From: a virus
DNA: 44,189 nucleotides
Reading direction: 5' to 3' (one strand)
IMG/VR virus record: IMGVR_UViG_3300033145_000280
Coordinates: 1 to 44,189 of that record
In this document: positions 18,478-26,193 of the stretch, piece after piece
Position numbering within the stretch: position 1 is the first letter of the stretch
Layout of the letters: each line of letters opens with the position of its first letter
Translations under genes and position numbers: made by a program
The notes under the pieces: generated by a model
What the model was told of the DNA's origin: nothing
What the model saw: only the letters and a program-made list of their open reading frames with translations
Databases searched by the model: none

Positions 18478-19421
18478 TATATACCTCCTGCTCCCAAGTA
18501 ATTTTTATAATCCCCTTGTTTAAGATAGTCCCTCATCTCTCTCTTGGTAGCTGTTCTTCCAGTATCTTCCCTGGTTAACCCCAAGAAATATTCCTGTCCT
18601 GCTTGTTGTCTTGTTTTGTCTGGACTAAGCAAATCTCCAACAGCTAGTGGGGCACCAAAAGGCTCAGTCAACCAACTAAACGGACCTAAAGCTTTCTTGC
18701 CTAGCCTTCCCATTCTTCTTGCCTTATTAGCTAACACACTTAAACGTCCAGGATCTTTACCCCCAGGATGAGGCATGTTAGACAGTAAAGTTTGTTTTCT
18801 TCCCCTAAGAGTCTCTCGTCTCGCAACTATTCTTTCACGCTCGAAAGAATCTTTTGGTAATCCTTTTTCAGCTTTCCGTAACTCTTTTAATTTTAGATTA
18901 ATATCATGTACATACTTATTAATCACTCCTCTTTGCTTCTTAATAAGATCAGCTCCAGTACCCTCACCTCTTCTTGAATCCGAAATCCTTTCTGCACCAG
19001 ATAACCTTATATTTCTTTCTGTTGACAAATCTCCTGTATGTATTTCACCCTGAGTAAATAGATTAGTTTTACTACGTGTATCTTTTAGCTCTTTAAATGC
19101 ATCTTCTCTTGTAATAAACCTCTCTCTAGGTTTAGTAAACCCCATCTGAGTATCAAAAGCACGAGATTTTCCTGTTGTCTCATAATCCTTATAAAGCTTA
19201 TCAACAAAATCATCCAATTGTTTAATAGAATAATCTGGACCATACATCTGAGTCATCAAACCCTCAACCGCAGCATCATGAAACGGGCTTTTCCGACTTG
19301 CTCTACCAATCAAACCCCTCGGACCTAGTACAGCAGAACGCTCACCTGATAATTCAAAAGCACGTTTAGCTAGTTTATTAGTCTTATTAGAACGAATTCC
19401 ATCAGGAATGATACTAGCCAT
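18477..19421 (-). CDS. Basic virion-cluster protein, unknown
   Basis: A 314-aa strongly basic protein (many Lys/Arg) with helical stretches around residues 60-90 and 150-225 and a Gly-rich end. It contains no motif I recognise. It overlaps the downstream adaptor gene (TAATG) and the upstream small coiled-coil gene (by 8 bases), so it belongs to the same unit. It could be a minor internal or DNA-contacting virion protein; this is inference from charge and place only. Confidence 0.75.
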   Translation of the reverse strand: MASIIPDGIRSNKTNKLAKRAFELSGERSAVLGPRGLIGRASRKSPFHDAAVEGLMTQMYGPDYSIKQLDDFVDKLYKDYETTGKSRAFDTQMGFTKPRERFITREDAFKELKDTRSKTNLFTQGEIHTGDLSTERNIRLSGAERISDSRRGEGTGADLIKKQRGVINKYVHDINLKLKELRKAEKGLPKDSFERERIVARRETLRGRKQTLLSNMPHPGGKDPGRLSVLANKARRMGRLGKKALGPFSWLTEPFGAPLAVGDLLSPDKTRQQAGQEYFLGLTREDTGRTATKREMRDYLKQGDYKNYLGAGGI

Positions 19422-19710
19422 TCTTCTTCTCCAACACTTTAATTAACTCATCAGTTTTAGTGATCCCCAACTTAGTATTTTCATTCATAACCTTAGCAAC
19501 CACCTGTAACTCCTTAACAATGGCTGGAAGCTCTGCCTCTAATGTACTAGTCATCTTCTTCACATTAATAGTCATCCCATTCATCTGTCCTGCCAAAGAC
19601 TTGATTGACTTCTCTGTAATACAAATCAAATCCCTTAGAGTCTGTTCAGGTACCGACATCTCAAAATCTACAGGCGTAGTATCTTCTTCTTTAAAATGAA
19701 TATGCTTCAT
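19414..19710 (-). CDS. Small coiled-coil protein
   Basis: A 98-aa protein with a predicted coiled coil over about residues 24-95 (regular Leu/Ile/Val/Met heptads with Lys/Glu). GGAGGTGA sits at good spacing before the ATG, and it overlaps genes on both sides. Unknown role, possibly an assembly chaperone or fibre connector. Confidence 0.72.
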   Translation of the reverse strand: MKHIHFKEEDTTPVDFEMSVPEQTLRDLICITEKSIKSLAGQMNGMTINVKKMTSTLEAELPAIVKELQVVAKVMNENTKLGITKTDELIKVLEKKNG

Positions 19711-20210
19711 TACTCAATCACCTCCACTGGTTCAACTACAATCGGTACCTCAGTAGCTTGAACAAACAATACTTTAGGCTTAACAACCACACTAGGATCA
19801 ATCACCTTAATACCAATTCTCTGAGCAACATCACTAGTAATTACTATATCTTCACCTACTTCAACCTGCGTTACTTCACCATTAACCTGAACTTCTACTG
19901 ATTCTTTATACTTGCCACGAAGAGAACACACTGCTTGCTCTACTCCATTAGCTAAAATCACTGAAGGTCTAACTCTCATTCTTAAGATTGGCTTCCGCTC
20001 TACCTTTTCTGCAATAACAGTCCCATTAGCCATACGAATTTTAGGACGTAACTTTAACTTAGGCTGTGCTTCTGCCTCTGTCATCTCATGTGCATTAGGA
20101 ATATGGGACACATCTTTCCAGCCTTCATCAGGTGTAAAGATAATACCGTCACCCCTAATAGCTTCCGTGACATTCCCATACTTATCAGTTTTACAGTATA
20201 CTTTATTCAT
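19710..20210 (-). CDS. Beta-rich protein, unknown (virion cluster)
   Basis: The best start is the ATG at 20210, which overlaps the previous stop (TAATG) with AGG upstream; this gives 166 aa. An in-frame ATG six codons upstream (20228) is less well placed. The protein is rich in Val, Pro and Lys, with two similar segments (KLKLRPKIRMANGTVI near 50 and ILRMRVRPSVILANGV near 75) that look like an internal duplication. No known family. Confidence 0.75.
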   Translation of the reverse strand: MNKVYCKTDKYGNVTEAIRGDGIIFTPDEGWKDVSHIPNAHEMTEAEAQPKLKLRPKIRMANGTVIAEKVERKPILRMRVRPSVILANGVEQAVCSLRGKYKESVEVQVNGEVTQVEVGEDIVITSDVAQRIGIKVIDPSVVVKPKVLFVQATEVPIVVEPVEVIE

Positions 20211-21064
20211 TATTTCCTCACCTGCCAAATAGCTAAACTTACTAAAGAAGGAGTAAAATAAGCTGAACCACCGTCGTCAATTTCTACATCAATAGAAAAT
20301 GAATGAGAACCACTACTCAATAAAACAGGTACAATTAATCCAGGCACAGTAAAAGTACCTGTTGATGCTGATGCTAAAACAGAAAAATTAGTCTCAAATT
20401 CAATCTTAGTTTGTCCATCTATTTTCATTCTCACATACATAGGTTCATCTACAATAATAAGCGTTACACCTTTTGTCACACCAATTAATAACGTCTCTGC
20501 TGCTACAGGAAAACTCAATCTAGTATTCAAATAAGAACCTAACGTTGACCCAGCAGCCCCGACCGTAGCAGGAACAAACCCAGCAGTCTTAGTACGCACC
20601 ACGATATTACTAGCGGACCCATCAGCTAAATTACTTACTGAAGCCTGTCCAGACTGAGCGTTCAGAGTCGAAGACCAAGGACCTTCGTCACCTCTACTAT
20701 TAAACGCACGTACTCTAACATGATACGTAGTCTCAGCACTAAGATTAGGGAGAGTATAGTTAGTAGCCTGCATATTTAAAGTAGTAGCATTAAGAAAGGA
20801 TGCATCTGTATCGTATTGTAACTGATACTTAGCTAGGTCTGGAATGTCTGTAGAATTCCAAGTTACACCCACACCACCAACAATATTATTATCTAACCTT
20901 ACTCCAGAAAGCTGAGGGACAGTAGATTTACCACGTCGATATCCAGACGCACCTGTCTGTACATTAGCTAACGCTCTAGCATCAAGTTCTTCTTCGATAC
21001 GCCGAAAGCGTAGCTCTTGTTCAGGATCGTCAGTGATTCCACGTCTTTTTGCAGAAACAGTCAC
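20210..21064 (-). CDS. Fibronectin type III domain virion protein
   Basis: A 284-aa protein. The N-terminal 45 residues are charged and helical. Residues about 48-137 form an FN3 domain: GVGVTWNS, YQLQYDTD, the TNYTLPNLSAETTYHVRVRAF strand pair with conserved Tyr-x-Val-x-Val-x-Ala, then G-P-W-S. The C-terminal 110 residues are beta-rich. FN3 modules are common on phage surface proteins and bind glycans weakly. It probably sits on the tail or capsid surface. Start preceded by AGGAG. Confidence 0.8.
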   Translation of the reverse strand: MTVSAKRRGITDDPEQELRFRRIEEELDARALANVQTGASGYRRGKSTVPQLSGVRLDNNIVGGVGVTWNSTDIPDLAKYQLQYDTDASFLNATTLNMQATNYTLPNLSAETTYHVRVRAFNSRGDEGPWSSTLNAQSGQASVSNLADGSASNIVVRTKTAGFVPATVGAAGSTLGSYLNTRLSFPVAAETLLIGVTKGVTLIIVDEPMYVRMKIDGQTKIEFETNFSVLASASTGTFTVPGLIVPVLLSSGSHSFSIDVEIDDGGSAYFTPSLVSLAIWQVRK

Positions 21065-21073
21065 TAAAACTCC

Positions 21074-21751
21074 TTACGGAACAATAAGACCTCCCTCTTC
21101 ATCATCAAGAGGTCGCACTATTCTAGACCTATTTACCTGTCCTGGATAGCTTACAATTGAATCTTTAGTTGGATTCGTTGGTGCTGTATCGCCTCTAGCA
21201 AAGTTATCCATTGCTTTATTCATCAGCCAACTATTCTCATCCTGGGTTGCTTCAAATAACTCTTGCCGATCATCTTGTAATTTCTTACGATGCTCTACAT
21301 CTACACTATCTAACAACCTATTATAAGACAAAAATCCATAACGGTTAGTCCAACAAGCTTGAAGATACAATCTATCCACAACTAATCTAAGATACTCTGG
21401 CTCACGACTTTCTAATTTAATCACATGAGCCCAACCATAAGGATCACATAATCGCCAAACATGCCACGAACCATCTTCAATAGGTCTACCATCACTATCA
21501 GTTAAAACAAATCCAAAGTTCAGCTCACTATAGTTATAATTAATCTGATACCTAGGATCTTCAAGTTCACCTGCATCACTGTTAATTATACTATCCCAAA
21601 GAACCCTATAAGGATGATGAACAGGATAAAGATCTTTATCAATCCTTCTTAACTCATCATAGAATTCTGAAGGCAAATCTATCCCTAACGCACACTTTCG
21701 ATACGGAAAGTCTGGTCGGTACTTCTGAGGTAAGCGCAATTCACTTTGCAT
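21074..21751 (-). CDS. Conserved-looking virion protein, unknown
   Basis: A 225-aa, Tyr/Asp/Arg-rich soluble protein with no membrane segment. Features: a compact N-terminal part with PDFPYRKCALG, several Trp in the centre, and a charged C-terminus. GGAGGAGG gives a strong ribosome-binding site, and the gene lies ten bases from the FN3 gene. I do not recognise the family. Placement between capsid and tail genes suggests a head-tail or neck component. Confidence 0.75.
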   Translation of the reverse strand: MQSELRLPQKYRPDFPYRKCALGIDLPSEFYDELRRIDKDLYPVHHPYRVLWDSIINSDAGELEDPRYQINYNYSELNFGFVLTDSDGRPIEDGSWHVWRLCDPYGWAHVIKLESREPEYLRLVVDRLYLQACWTNRYGFLSYNRLLDSVDVEHRKKLQDDRQELFEATQDENSWLMNKAMDNFARGDTAPTNPTKDSIVSYPGQVNRSRIVRPLDDEEGGLIVP

Positions 21752-21785
21752 TTACTACCTCCTCCCCTGTTAAGAAATTATCTAA

Positions 21786-22139
21786 TTAGTATCCTTGAAT
21801 CGTAATTATGATGCCACCCATAGTACCTGCTTCACAATCATGAATAGTAATAGTCTTAAACGTTGCCGAACTCTCATCATTATCTAACGTTACAGAACCA
21901 GGAAACGCAGTTCCAGTAAGATCAGTATTTACAGGTGCAATTTCTGCAGCATATGGATGAGCTAACCGCGAAGTTGTAGTATCTCCATCAGTAAATACAT
22001 CATCAGTATCAATCTGATAAAACAAATACTCTGTCTTCATCGGACCATTGACAGTAATCCATCTCTTAAATGTACTTGCCTCATCACTCAATTCTCTAAG
22101 TCCGAGCAGTTCGATGTTGGCTAAAGTTAAACTAGACAT
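21786..22139 (-). CDS. Small beta-rich protein, paralogue of the 25060-25350 product
   Basis: A 117-aa protein rich in Thr, Ser and Asp, predicted beta. Its C-terminal segment SVTLDNDESSATFKTITI aligns with SVSLGSEGSSSTFLKTVTI of the 96-aa product at 25060-25350, so the two look related. It has a good ribosome-binding site (AAGGAG). Likely a capsid decoration or surface protein, inferred from proximity to the capsid gene. Confidence 0.75.
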   Translation of the reverse strand: MSSLTLANIELLGLRELSDEASTFKRWITVNGPMKTEYLFYQIDTDDVFTDGDTTTSRLAHPYAAEIAPVNTDLTGTAFPGSVTLDNDESSATFKTITIHDCEAGTMGGIIITIQGY

Positions 22140-22152
22140 TATTTATTTCTCC

Positions 22153-22341
22153 TTAAGTTAACGGTTTCAAAGGCTCAATTTTATGTCCTTCAGTACGAGC
22201 CTTTCTTATTTTAGAAATTTGCTTTCTCCATTGATCCTGCATAGCATTCCGACAAGGACCACAGTATTTAGGAGTCTTTGTCTTCTGTTTCATTTGAACC
22301 AATGAACTACACCTTGCACATCTAATTGTATATCCTTCCAT
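22153..22341 (-). CDS. Small zinc-finger-like protein
   Basis: The start is taken as the ATG at 22341, which has GAGGG upstream, rather than the TTG at 22353, giving 62 aa. Two C-x2-C pairs (RCARC near residue 8 and YCGPC near 27) suggest a zinc-binding fold, followed by a basic helix. It could bind nucleic acid. It lies just downstream of a terminator on the same strand, so it may rely on read-through. Confidence 0.75.
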   Translation of the reverse strand: MEGYTIRCARCSSLVQMKQKTKTPKYCGPCRNAMQDQWRKQISKIRKARTEGHKIEPLKPLT

Positions 22342-22350
22342 ACATACCCT

Positions 22351-22382
22351 CAATAAAGAGGGCTCCCGAGCAGGGAGCCCTC
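22351..22382 (-). terminator. Rho-independent terminator
   Basis: A perfect 10-bp stem (22358-22367 with 22373-22382, five-base loop) is followed on the reverse strand by TTTATTG. It lies after the gene at 22411-22800 and should limit transcription from the promoter at 23288. Confidence 0.8.
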
Positions 22383-22410
22383 GTGATTATTTAAAACTGT
22401 AAATTAGCCT

Positions 22411-22800
22411 TTAAGTCAATTCAACATCGAATGAGGAATCTCCTTCTGCTATGTATTCAACTACTTCAGTATCATTATCTGCGCCACCGACAATATCACC
22501 TTCTTCATCAATAGTCATCAGATAAAAATGCGCTGTGCTTTTCGTATAAGTTACCATACGAATAGGAGCAGTAGTCCCAGTTAAAGCACCACTATTTTCA
22601 TCACCAACGCGCAAAGTAATACTATCAATAGCAGTTAAACCAAGATCAGTAGCTGTAAGAACTTCACCTTCACCACCAGCATAGGCAGTAACATTAATAC
22701 TACCGACCACCTTAGTCTTCCCTTGCTTGGGATTACCTAATACATCACGCCCAGAGCCAGGAAGGAATTGTCGAAATGTTTCTCGAATTGTTCTAGCCAT
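22411..22800 (-). CDS. Small virion protein, tandem paralogue A
   Basis: A 129-aa protein. Its first 35 residues (MARTIRETFRQFLPGSGRD and on to NPKQGKT) are almost identical to those of the next gene upstream (22813-23184), and both end in a SxYDVEL/SSFDVEL motif. The N-terminus is helical and basic; the rest is beta-rich and acidic. It lies under its own late promoter with a terminator behind it, which suggests high expression, as for a capsid decoration protein. Function not shown. Confidence 0.82.
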   Translation of the reverse strand: MARTIRETFRQFLPGSGRDVLGNPKQGKTKVVGSINVTAYAGGEGEVLTATDLGLTAIDSITLRVGDENSGALTGTTAPIRMVTYTKSTAHFYLMTIDEEGDIVGGADNDTEVVEYIAEGDSSFDVELT

Positions 22801-22812
22801 TATCTATTCTCC

Positions 22813-23184
22813 TTAACCTAACTCTACATCATAAGCAGAGTCGCCTGTGGCCTGATACTCAAGAGTCTCAGTATCAGCATCATCGTATTCATCAGGAATG
22901 CCTGATTCCCCTACCTTATACAGATAAAATACATCATTCACCTGACTATAAGGAGCAATACGGTATGAACTGGGGCCAGCAACTGCATTAGTTGGTCGCA
23001 AATTAATCCAATCAATTCTAGATAAACCAAGCTCAGTAGGTGCCAATGCTTCTCCACCACTAACATAACTAGTGACAGCAATCTGACCTTCTACCCGAGT
23101 CTTCCCTTGCTTGGGATTACCTAGAGTATCACGTCCAGAGCCAGGGAGAAATTGGCGAAATGTTTCTCTAATTGTTCTAGCCAT
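22813..23184 (-). CDS. Small virion protein, tandem paralogue B
   Basis: A 123-aa protein, first gene after the promoter at 23288. It shares the N-terminal 35 residues and the C-terminal DSAYDVELG end with its neighbour (22411-22800), while the middle differs. This pattern suggests a tandem duplication with divergence of an exposed beta region. Probably a structural or decoration protein; no catalytic motif. Confidence 0.82.
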   Translation of the reverse strand: MARTIRETFRQFLPGSGRDTLGNPKQGKTRVEGQIAVTSYVSGGEALAPTELGLSRIDWINLRPTNAVAGPSSYRIAPYSQVNDVFYLYKVGESGIPDEYDDADTETLEYQATGDSAYDVELG

Positions 23185-23287
23185 TTTAATTCCCTTAATT
23201 TATTCTTCGAAGCACCCTCTCCACAACCAAGGGAATGAGCCTAGCCTTCGAATTATTTAGTAAAATAAAGATTTTATCAATCCTATA

Positions 23288-23309
23288 CCTATTAAATAAT
23301 TCCTTTTTT
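23288..23309 (-). promoter_or_regulatory. Late promoter motif copy 2
   Basis: AAAAAAGGAATTATTTAATAGG on the reverse strand, about 104 bases before the 23184 start. The upstream block TGACATTAG (to about 23320) and the A/T-rich part to 23342 resemble the regions upstream of copies 3 and 5. It directly follows a strong terminator. Confidence 0.75.
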
Positions 23310-23342
23310 AACTAATGTCATGAACATTCAAAAACCATAAAC

Positions 23343-23395
23343 AAAAAAAAGCCCAAGAGCCGAAGCTCATGGGCAGCATACAGACGAACTGTATG
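23343..23395 (-). terminator. Double-hairpin terminator
   Basis: The terminal hairpin (23351-23360 with 23365-23374, a TTCG loop and one mismatch) is followed by eight T on the reverse strand (23343-23350). A second hairpin (23377-23383 with 23389-23395) precedes it, just after the stop of the 23402-23749 gene. The TTCG loop and long T-run make this the clearest terminator in the window. Confidence 0.9.
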
Positions 23396-23401
23396 GGATG
23401 A

Positions 23402-23749
23402 CTATGTACTATACTCTTTATTTTTAATTTTCTGATGCTCTTCCCATCGGTCCCATGTCATCTTTAATGCCCTCTTCTCATACTCAGACTTCGGAGCAGG
23501 AATCACAGTCCCAGTACCAGACTTCGCACCCTTGGCTGCACTCTTCTTCTTAGGAGTAGGCTTCTTTGTCTTTTCCGTCATTGAACCTGCTTTCTTAAAC
23601 GTTTTCTGGAGACTCTCAGGAATCTCCATTAAAGATAAATAACTAGGATTAGTCTCAGACTGTGACTTTACCTTACCAATACGTCCAGCAGCACCTGCCG
23701 CTCTCGCATCTCGATTAGCCTTTTCATAGTCTGCAAACTGATTATCCAT
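23402..23749 (-). CDS. Lys/Ala-rich basic protein
   Basis: A 115-aa protein with a central Lys/Pro/Ala-rich run (TKKPTPKKKSAAKG, about residues 61-76) like histone-H1-type tails, and helical ends. The start overlaps the previous stop (TAATGG). It could contact packaged DNA or be an internal head protein. It is the last gene before the double terminator. Confidence 0.75.
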   Translation of the reverse strand: MDNQFADYEKANRDARAAGAAGRIGKVKSQSETNPSYLSLMEIPESLQKTFKKAGSMTEKTKKPTPKKKSAAKGAKSGTGTVIPAPKSEYEKRALKMTWDRWEEHQKIKNKEYST

Positions 23750-24066
23750 TACGCCTCAGGAAGATAGTTACCCTTACGAATCCTATGATTAGTTACAATA
23801 ATAACCTCCTGATTAACTAATAAAGCCCTTTCAGCAGCAGTAGTAGTAATAGTCACAACATACGCAGAACCAGCTTGCGGTGCAGTACCCATAAGAACTT
23901 GACCATAACCAGAAAGCTGCTTTACTGAATCGCCTGCTGTCCCTAAATTATACCTAGCCATTTCAGGAACTGTAAGTGTATGAGTATTAGCTGTTGGTTC
24001 ATAGACATGATAGCCAATCATTTTACCATCAGGAAAATCTATATATTTTTGATATTTAAGTGCCAT
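23749..24066 (-). CDS. Small beta-rich protein, paralogue of the 24760-25047 product
   Basis: A 105-aa protein. Its N-terminal half (YQKYIDFPDGKMIGYHVYEP, then TLTVP and SVKQLSG) aligns with the 95-aa product at 24760-25047 (FQRYVQLPTGEVIGIHRVTP, TISVP, SVSQLRR), so they look like paralogues. GGAGTAG upstream. Likely a small surface or decoration protein near the capsid; function unknown. Confidence 0.78.
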   Translation of the reverse strand: MALKYQKYIDFPDGKMIGYHVYEPTANTHTLTVPEMARYNLGTAGDSVKQLSGYGQVLMGTAPQAGSAYVVTITTTAAERALLVNQEVIIVTNHRIRKGNYLPEA

Positions 24067-24082
24067 TTCTACTCCTTATTGT

Positions 24083-24751
24083 TTAACTCCAACGATACCT
24101 GTTTTCCAAAGCATAATTTAATCCACGCTGGTAAGCATCATCTGTCGCCTCACCTTTTTGATAACCATAAGCTCCTAAGATTCCACTGCTATTATCATTA
24201 GCATCTGTTGCAGCTCGTGTAGCCATTTCACCAGCAGATAAAATATTAGGACTAGCAAAATCACGCCCACCAAAGAACGTATTATACTGTGAAGCCTTGT
24301 TAGCTAAAGTGTTTGACAAGCCTGCCTGCTCAGCACCATACCGATCAATTAAACCTCTTTGTGCTGCTATCTTACTAGTTTCAAGCCCCTGCAGTCTCTT
24401 ATATTTCTTTACCTGTTTAGGAACACGTCGGCGGCTACTTTTTTCACTTCGCCACTTTTTTAAAAAAACCTTTCTATCAAGAGCAGCCTGTAATCTTACT
24501 TCATGTTGCGCTTTAGCATACCCTGTAGATCCAAGGGCTCTTTCAGCCGACTCCACATCTGTAGTATGAGTTGGCATGTACCGTTCCATATAAGACGTGC
24601 GAGTACCCTTATCAGCTAACGCACCCTGGTACATTTGTCTACCAGCAGCAAGAGATTCCTGGGCACCTTGAAAGCCTTGATTGGCCCTCTTAAGCATTTG
24701 TGTGCCCTGGAAAGGATTCTTTAGTAGATACTCGCCCTTATATGCAGCCAT
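24083..24751 (-). CDS. Helical basic protein, unknown (virion cluster)
   Basis: A 222-aa protein with Gln/Ala/Gly-rich helical stretches and a basic patch (KSSRRRVPKQVKKYKRLQG, about residues 104-122). The composition recalls internal virion proteins such as the 12969-14186 product, but no motif is diagnostic. It lies between two paralogous small proteins. AAGG precedes the ATG. Confidence 0.75.
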   Translation of the reverse strand: MAAYKGEYLLKNPFQGTQMLKRANQGFQGAQESLAAGRQMYQGALADKGTRTSYMERYMPTHTTDVESAERALGSTGYAKAQHEVRLQAALDRKVFLKKWRSEKSSRRRVPKQVKKYKRLQGLETSKIAAQRGLIDRYGAEQAGLSNTLANKASQYNTFFGGRDFASPNILSAGEMATRAATDANDNSSGILGAYGYQKGEATDDAYQRGLNYALENRYRWS

Positions 24752-24759
24752 TGCTTACC

Positions 24760-25047
24760 TTAAGTAATATTAGAAGTATACCTTGAATGCAGCGATACAA
24801 TAGTTACCTGAACACCAGGAGTCCCAACAATACTAATCGTAGTAGCGCCAGACGTACTAATAGTAGCTGACGAATCACCTAACCTACGAAGCTGCGAAAC
24901 AGAACGTGCAGCATTTGACGGATCAGCTAAGGGGGGCACTGAAATAGTGTCACTAATAGTTAAAGGAGTTACCCTGTGAATACCAATAACCTCACCAGTA
25001 GGCAGTTGAACATAGCGTTGAAAATCAATATTTTCTAATGCAGCCAT
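24760..25047 (-). CDS. Small beta-rich protein, paralogue of the 23749-24066 product
   Basis: A 95-aa Ser/Thr/Val-rich protein. Its first 50 residues align with those of the product at 23749-24066. AGGAGGT lies before the ATG. It is probably a surface-exposed head protein, inferred from position and composition. Confidence 0.78.
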   Translation of the reverse strand: MAALENIDFQRYVQLPTGEVIGIHRVTPLTISDTISVPPLADPSNAARSVSQLRRLGDSSATISTSGATTISIVGTPGVQVTIVSLHSRYTSNIT

Positions 25048-25059
25048 CAGTGAACCTCC

Positions 25060-25350
25060 TTAAGCCTTGACCGAACTAATTGCGCCTTGATGCCTAGTAA
25101 GTACGTCACAAAGACCAGTAAGCCCATTAATAGTTACAGTCTTCAGAAATGTTGAAGAACTACCTTCCGAGCCAAGAGATACCGAGGGAACAGTCTGCCC
25201 ATCAAGCGGAACAATGCCAACCGCTTGTGCAGATTGATCAATAGTATAAGTACCTGCAGTAGTACCATCATGCCGTACCTGAGTAACTACATAACTAGCA
25301 TTATCCAGACCAAGCATTACCTTTTGTTTAAGAATTGCTAACGCAGCCAT
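25060..25350 (-). CDS. Small beta-rich protein, paralogue of the 21786-22139 product
   Basis: A 96-aa protein and the first gene after the promoter copy at 25389. The segment GQTVPSVSLGSEGSSSTF, followed by KTVTI, is similar to the C-terminal part of the 21786-22139 product. GGAGGT lies upstream. Likely a decoration or minor head protein. Confidence 0.78.
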   Translation of the reverse strand: MAALAILKQKVMLGLDNASYVVTQVRHDGTTAGTYTIDQSAQAVGIVPLDGQTVPSVSLGSEGSSSTFLKTVTINGLTGLCDVLTRHQGAISSVKA

Positions 25351-25388
25351 TAAAGACCTCCAAACATGTTAAAAAAAACAACAAATCA

Positions 25389-25412
25389 TCCTATTAAATA
25401 ATTCCTTTTTTT
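25389..25412 (-). promoter_or_regulatory. Late promoter motif copy 3
   Basis: A-run plus GGAATTATTTAATAGGA on the reverse strand, about 40 bases before the 25350 start, preceded by TGACATTAG as in copy 2. It lies just after the stop of the HNH gene, so expression of the small-protein cluster does not depend on that gene. Confidence 0.75.
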
Positions 25413-25434
25413 GTCTAATGTCAGTCAGAAGGGG

Positions 25435-26055
25435 TTATGCCGCTCTAGTTATTAAACCATGATCGTAGAGTGCTTGTTGGTATCCTTTGTCATATTCTGA
25501 TTGTTCATTTAATCCTACGTGGCTCCATGTTCTTCCCTTGTAAATAGCTTGAATTGTAGCTCTATGCACTCCAAATTGTTCTGAGATAGTCTGATATGAC
25601 ATAGTTTCATCTTTTAATAATTGTTTAATCTTAATTACATCTCCTTTACTAAGACGTGTATTACCAGCCACATATTCGCCTTTCTTAACACCAAGTTCAC
25701 CGTGTGCTCTACGAGATAAACATTGAAGATTGTCTAAACAATTATTCTCTTTATTACTATCAGTATGATCTATCTGATACGTCTTAGGGATTGGCTCATT
25801 AAAAGCCTCCCAAACTACCCGATGCACAAGAAAAGCTTTTACCTTGCTATTCTTACTTAAAAAACACCTAAGATACCCACCTTTATCATAGTGTAACTTT
25901 AACACACGACCAGTCTGATTATGAATTCTCTTCCTTCCTGTCTTTTTATATTCTACTTGTTGTTCAAACTTTCTTGAAAGCGAACGCACAACTCCTTGAT
26001 TACTTACTTCATAACAATCTTCATATCCAATAACCGATTTCCAAAGTATAGACAT
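25435..26055 (-). CDS. HNH homing endonuclease (NUMOD4-HNH-HTH)
   Basis: A 206-aa protein. Residues 4-26 match NUMOD4 (WKSVIGYEDCYEVSNQG), residues 76-118 an HNH_3 nuclease core with His78, IDHTDSNKENN (95-105) and NL (109-110), and about 140-175 a helix-turn-helix DNA-binding end. It is free-standing, with its own promoter, between the capsid gene terminator and the promoter of the next cluster. Such genes nick or cut related phage DNA near the insertion point and spread by recombination. It is a selfish insert and not a virion part. Confidence 0.92.
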   Translation of the reverse strand: MSILWKSVIGYEDCYEVSNQGVVRSLSRKFEQQVEYKKTGRKRIHNQTGRVLKLHYDKGGYLRCFLSKNSKVKAFLVHRVVWEAFNEPIPKTYQIDHTDSNKENNCLDNLQCLSRRAHGELGVKKGEYVAGNTRLSKGDVIKIKQLLKDETMSYQTISEQFGVHRATIQAIYKGRTWSHVGLNEQSEYDKGYQQALYDHGLITRAA

Positions 26056-26080
26056 TTTCTCTTCTCCTATAAAAAATTCA

Positions 26081-26106
26081 TCCTATACTTAATTATTCCT
26101 TTTTTT
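26081..26106 (-). promoter_or_regulatory. Late promoter motif copy 4 (variant)
   Basis: Variant GGAATAATTAAGTATAGGA after an A-run on the reverse strand, two bases longer than the other copies, about 29 bases before the HNH gene. The TATAGGA end resembles the T7 promoter start region. Confidence 0.55.
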
Positions 26107-26121
26107 GAGAAAAAAAGGTTG

Positions 26122-26154
26122 AACAAAGGAAAAGCCCCCGGTAAGGAGGGCTTT
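26122..26154 (-). terminator. Terminator after the major capsid gene
   Basis: A stem of about nine pairs (26131-26139 with 26146-26154, one G-T pair), short loop, followed on the reverse strand by a short T-run (TTTTCC). It starts about 40 bases after the capsid stop. Phages often place a terminator here to set capsid level. Confidence 0.65.
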
Positions 26155-26193
26155 AACTTAATCAATTACCTAATAAGGCAAACTCATACCATA

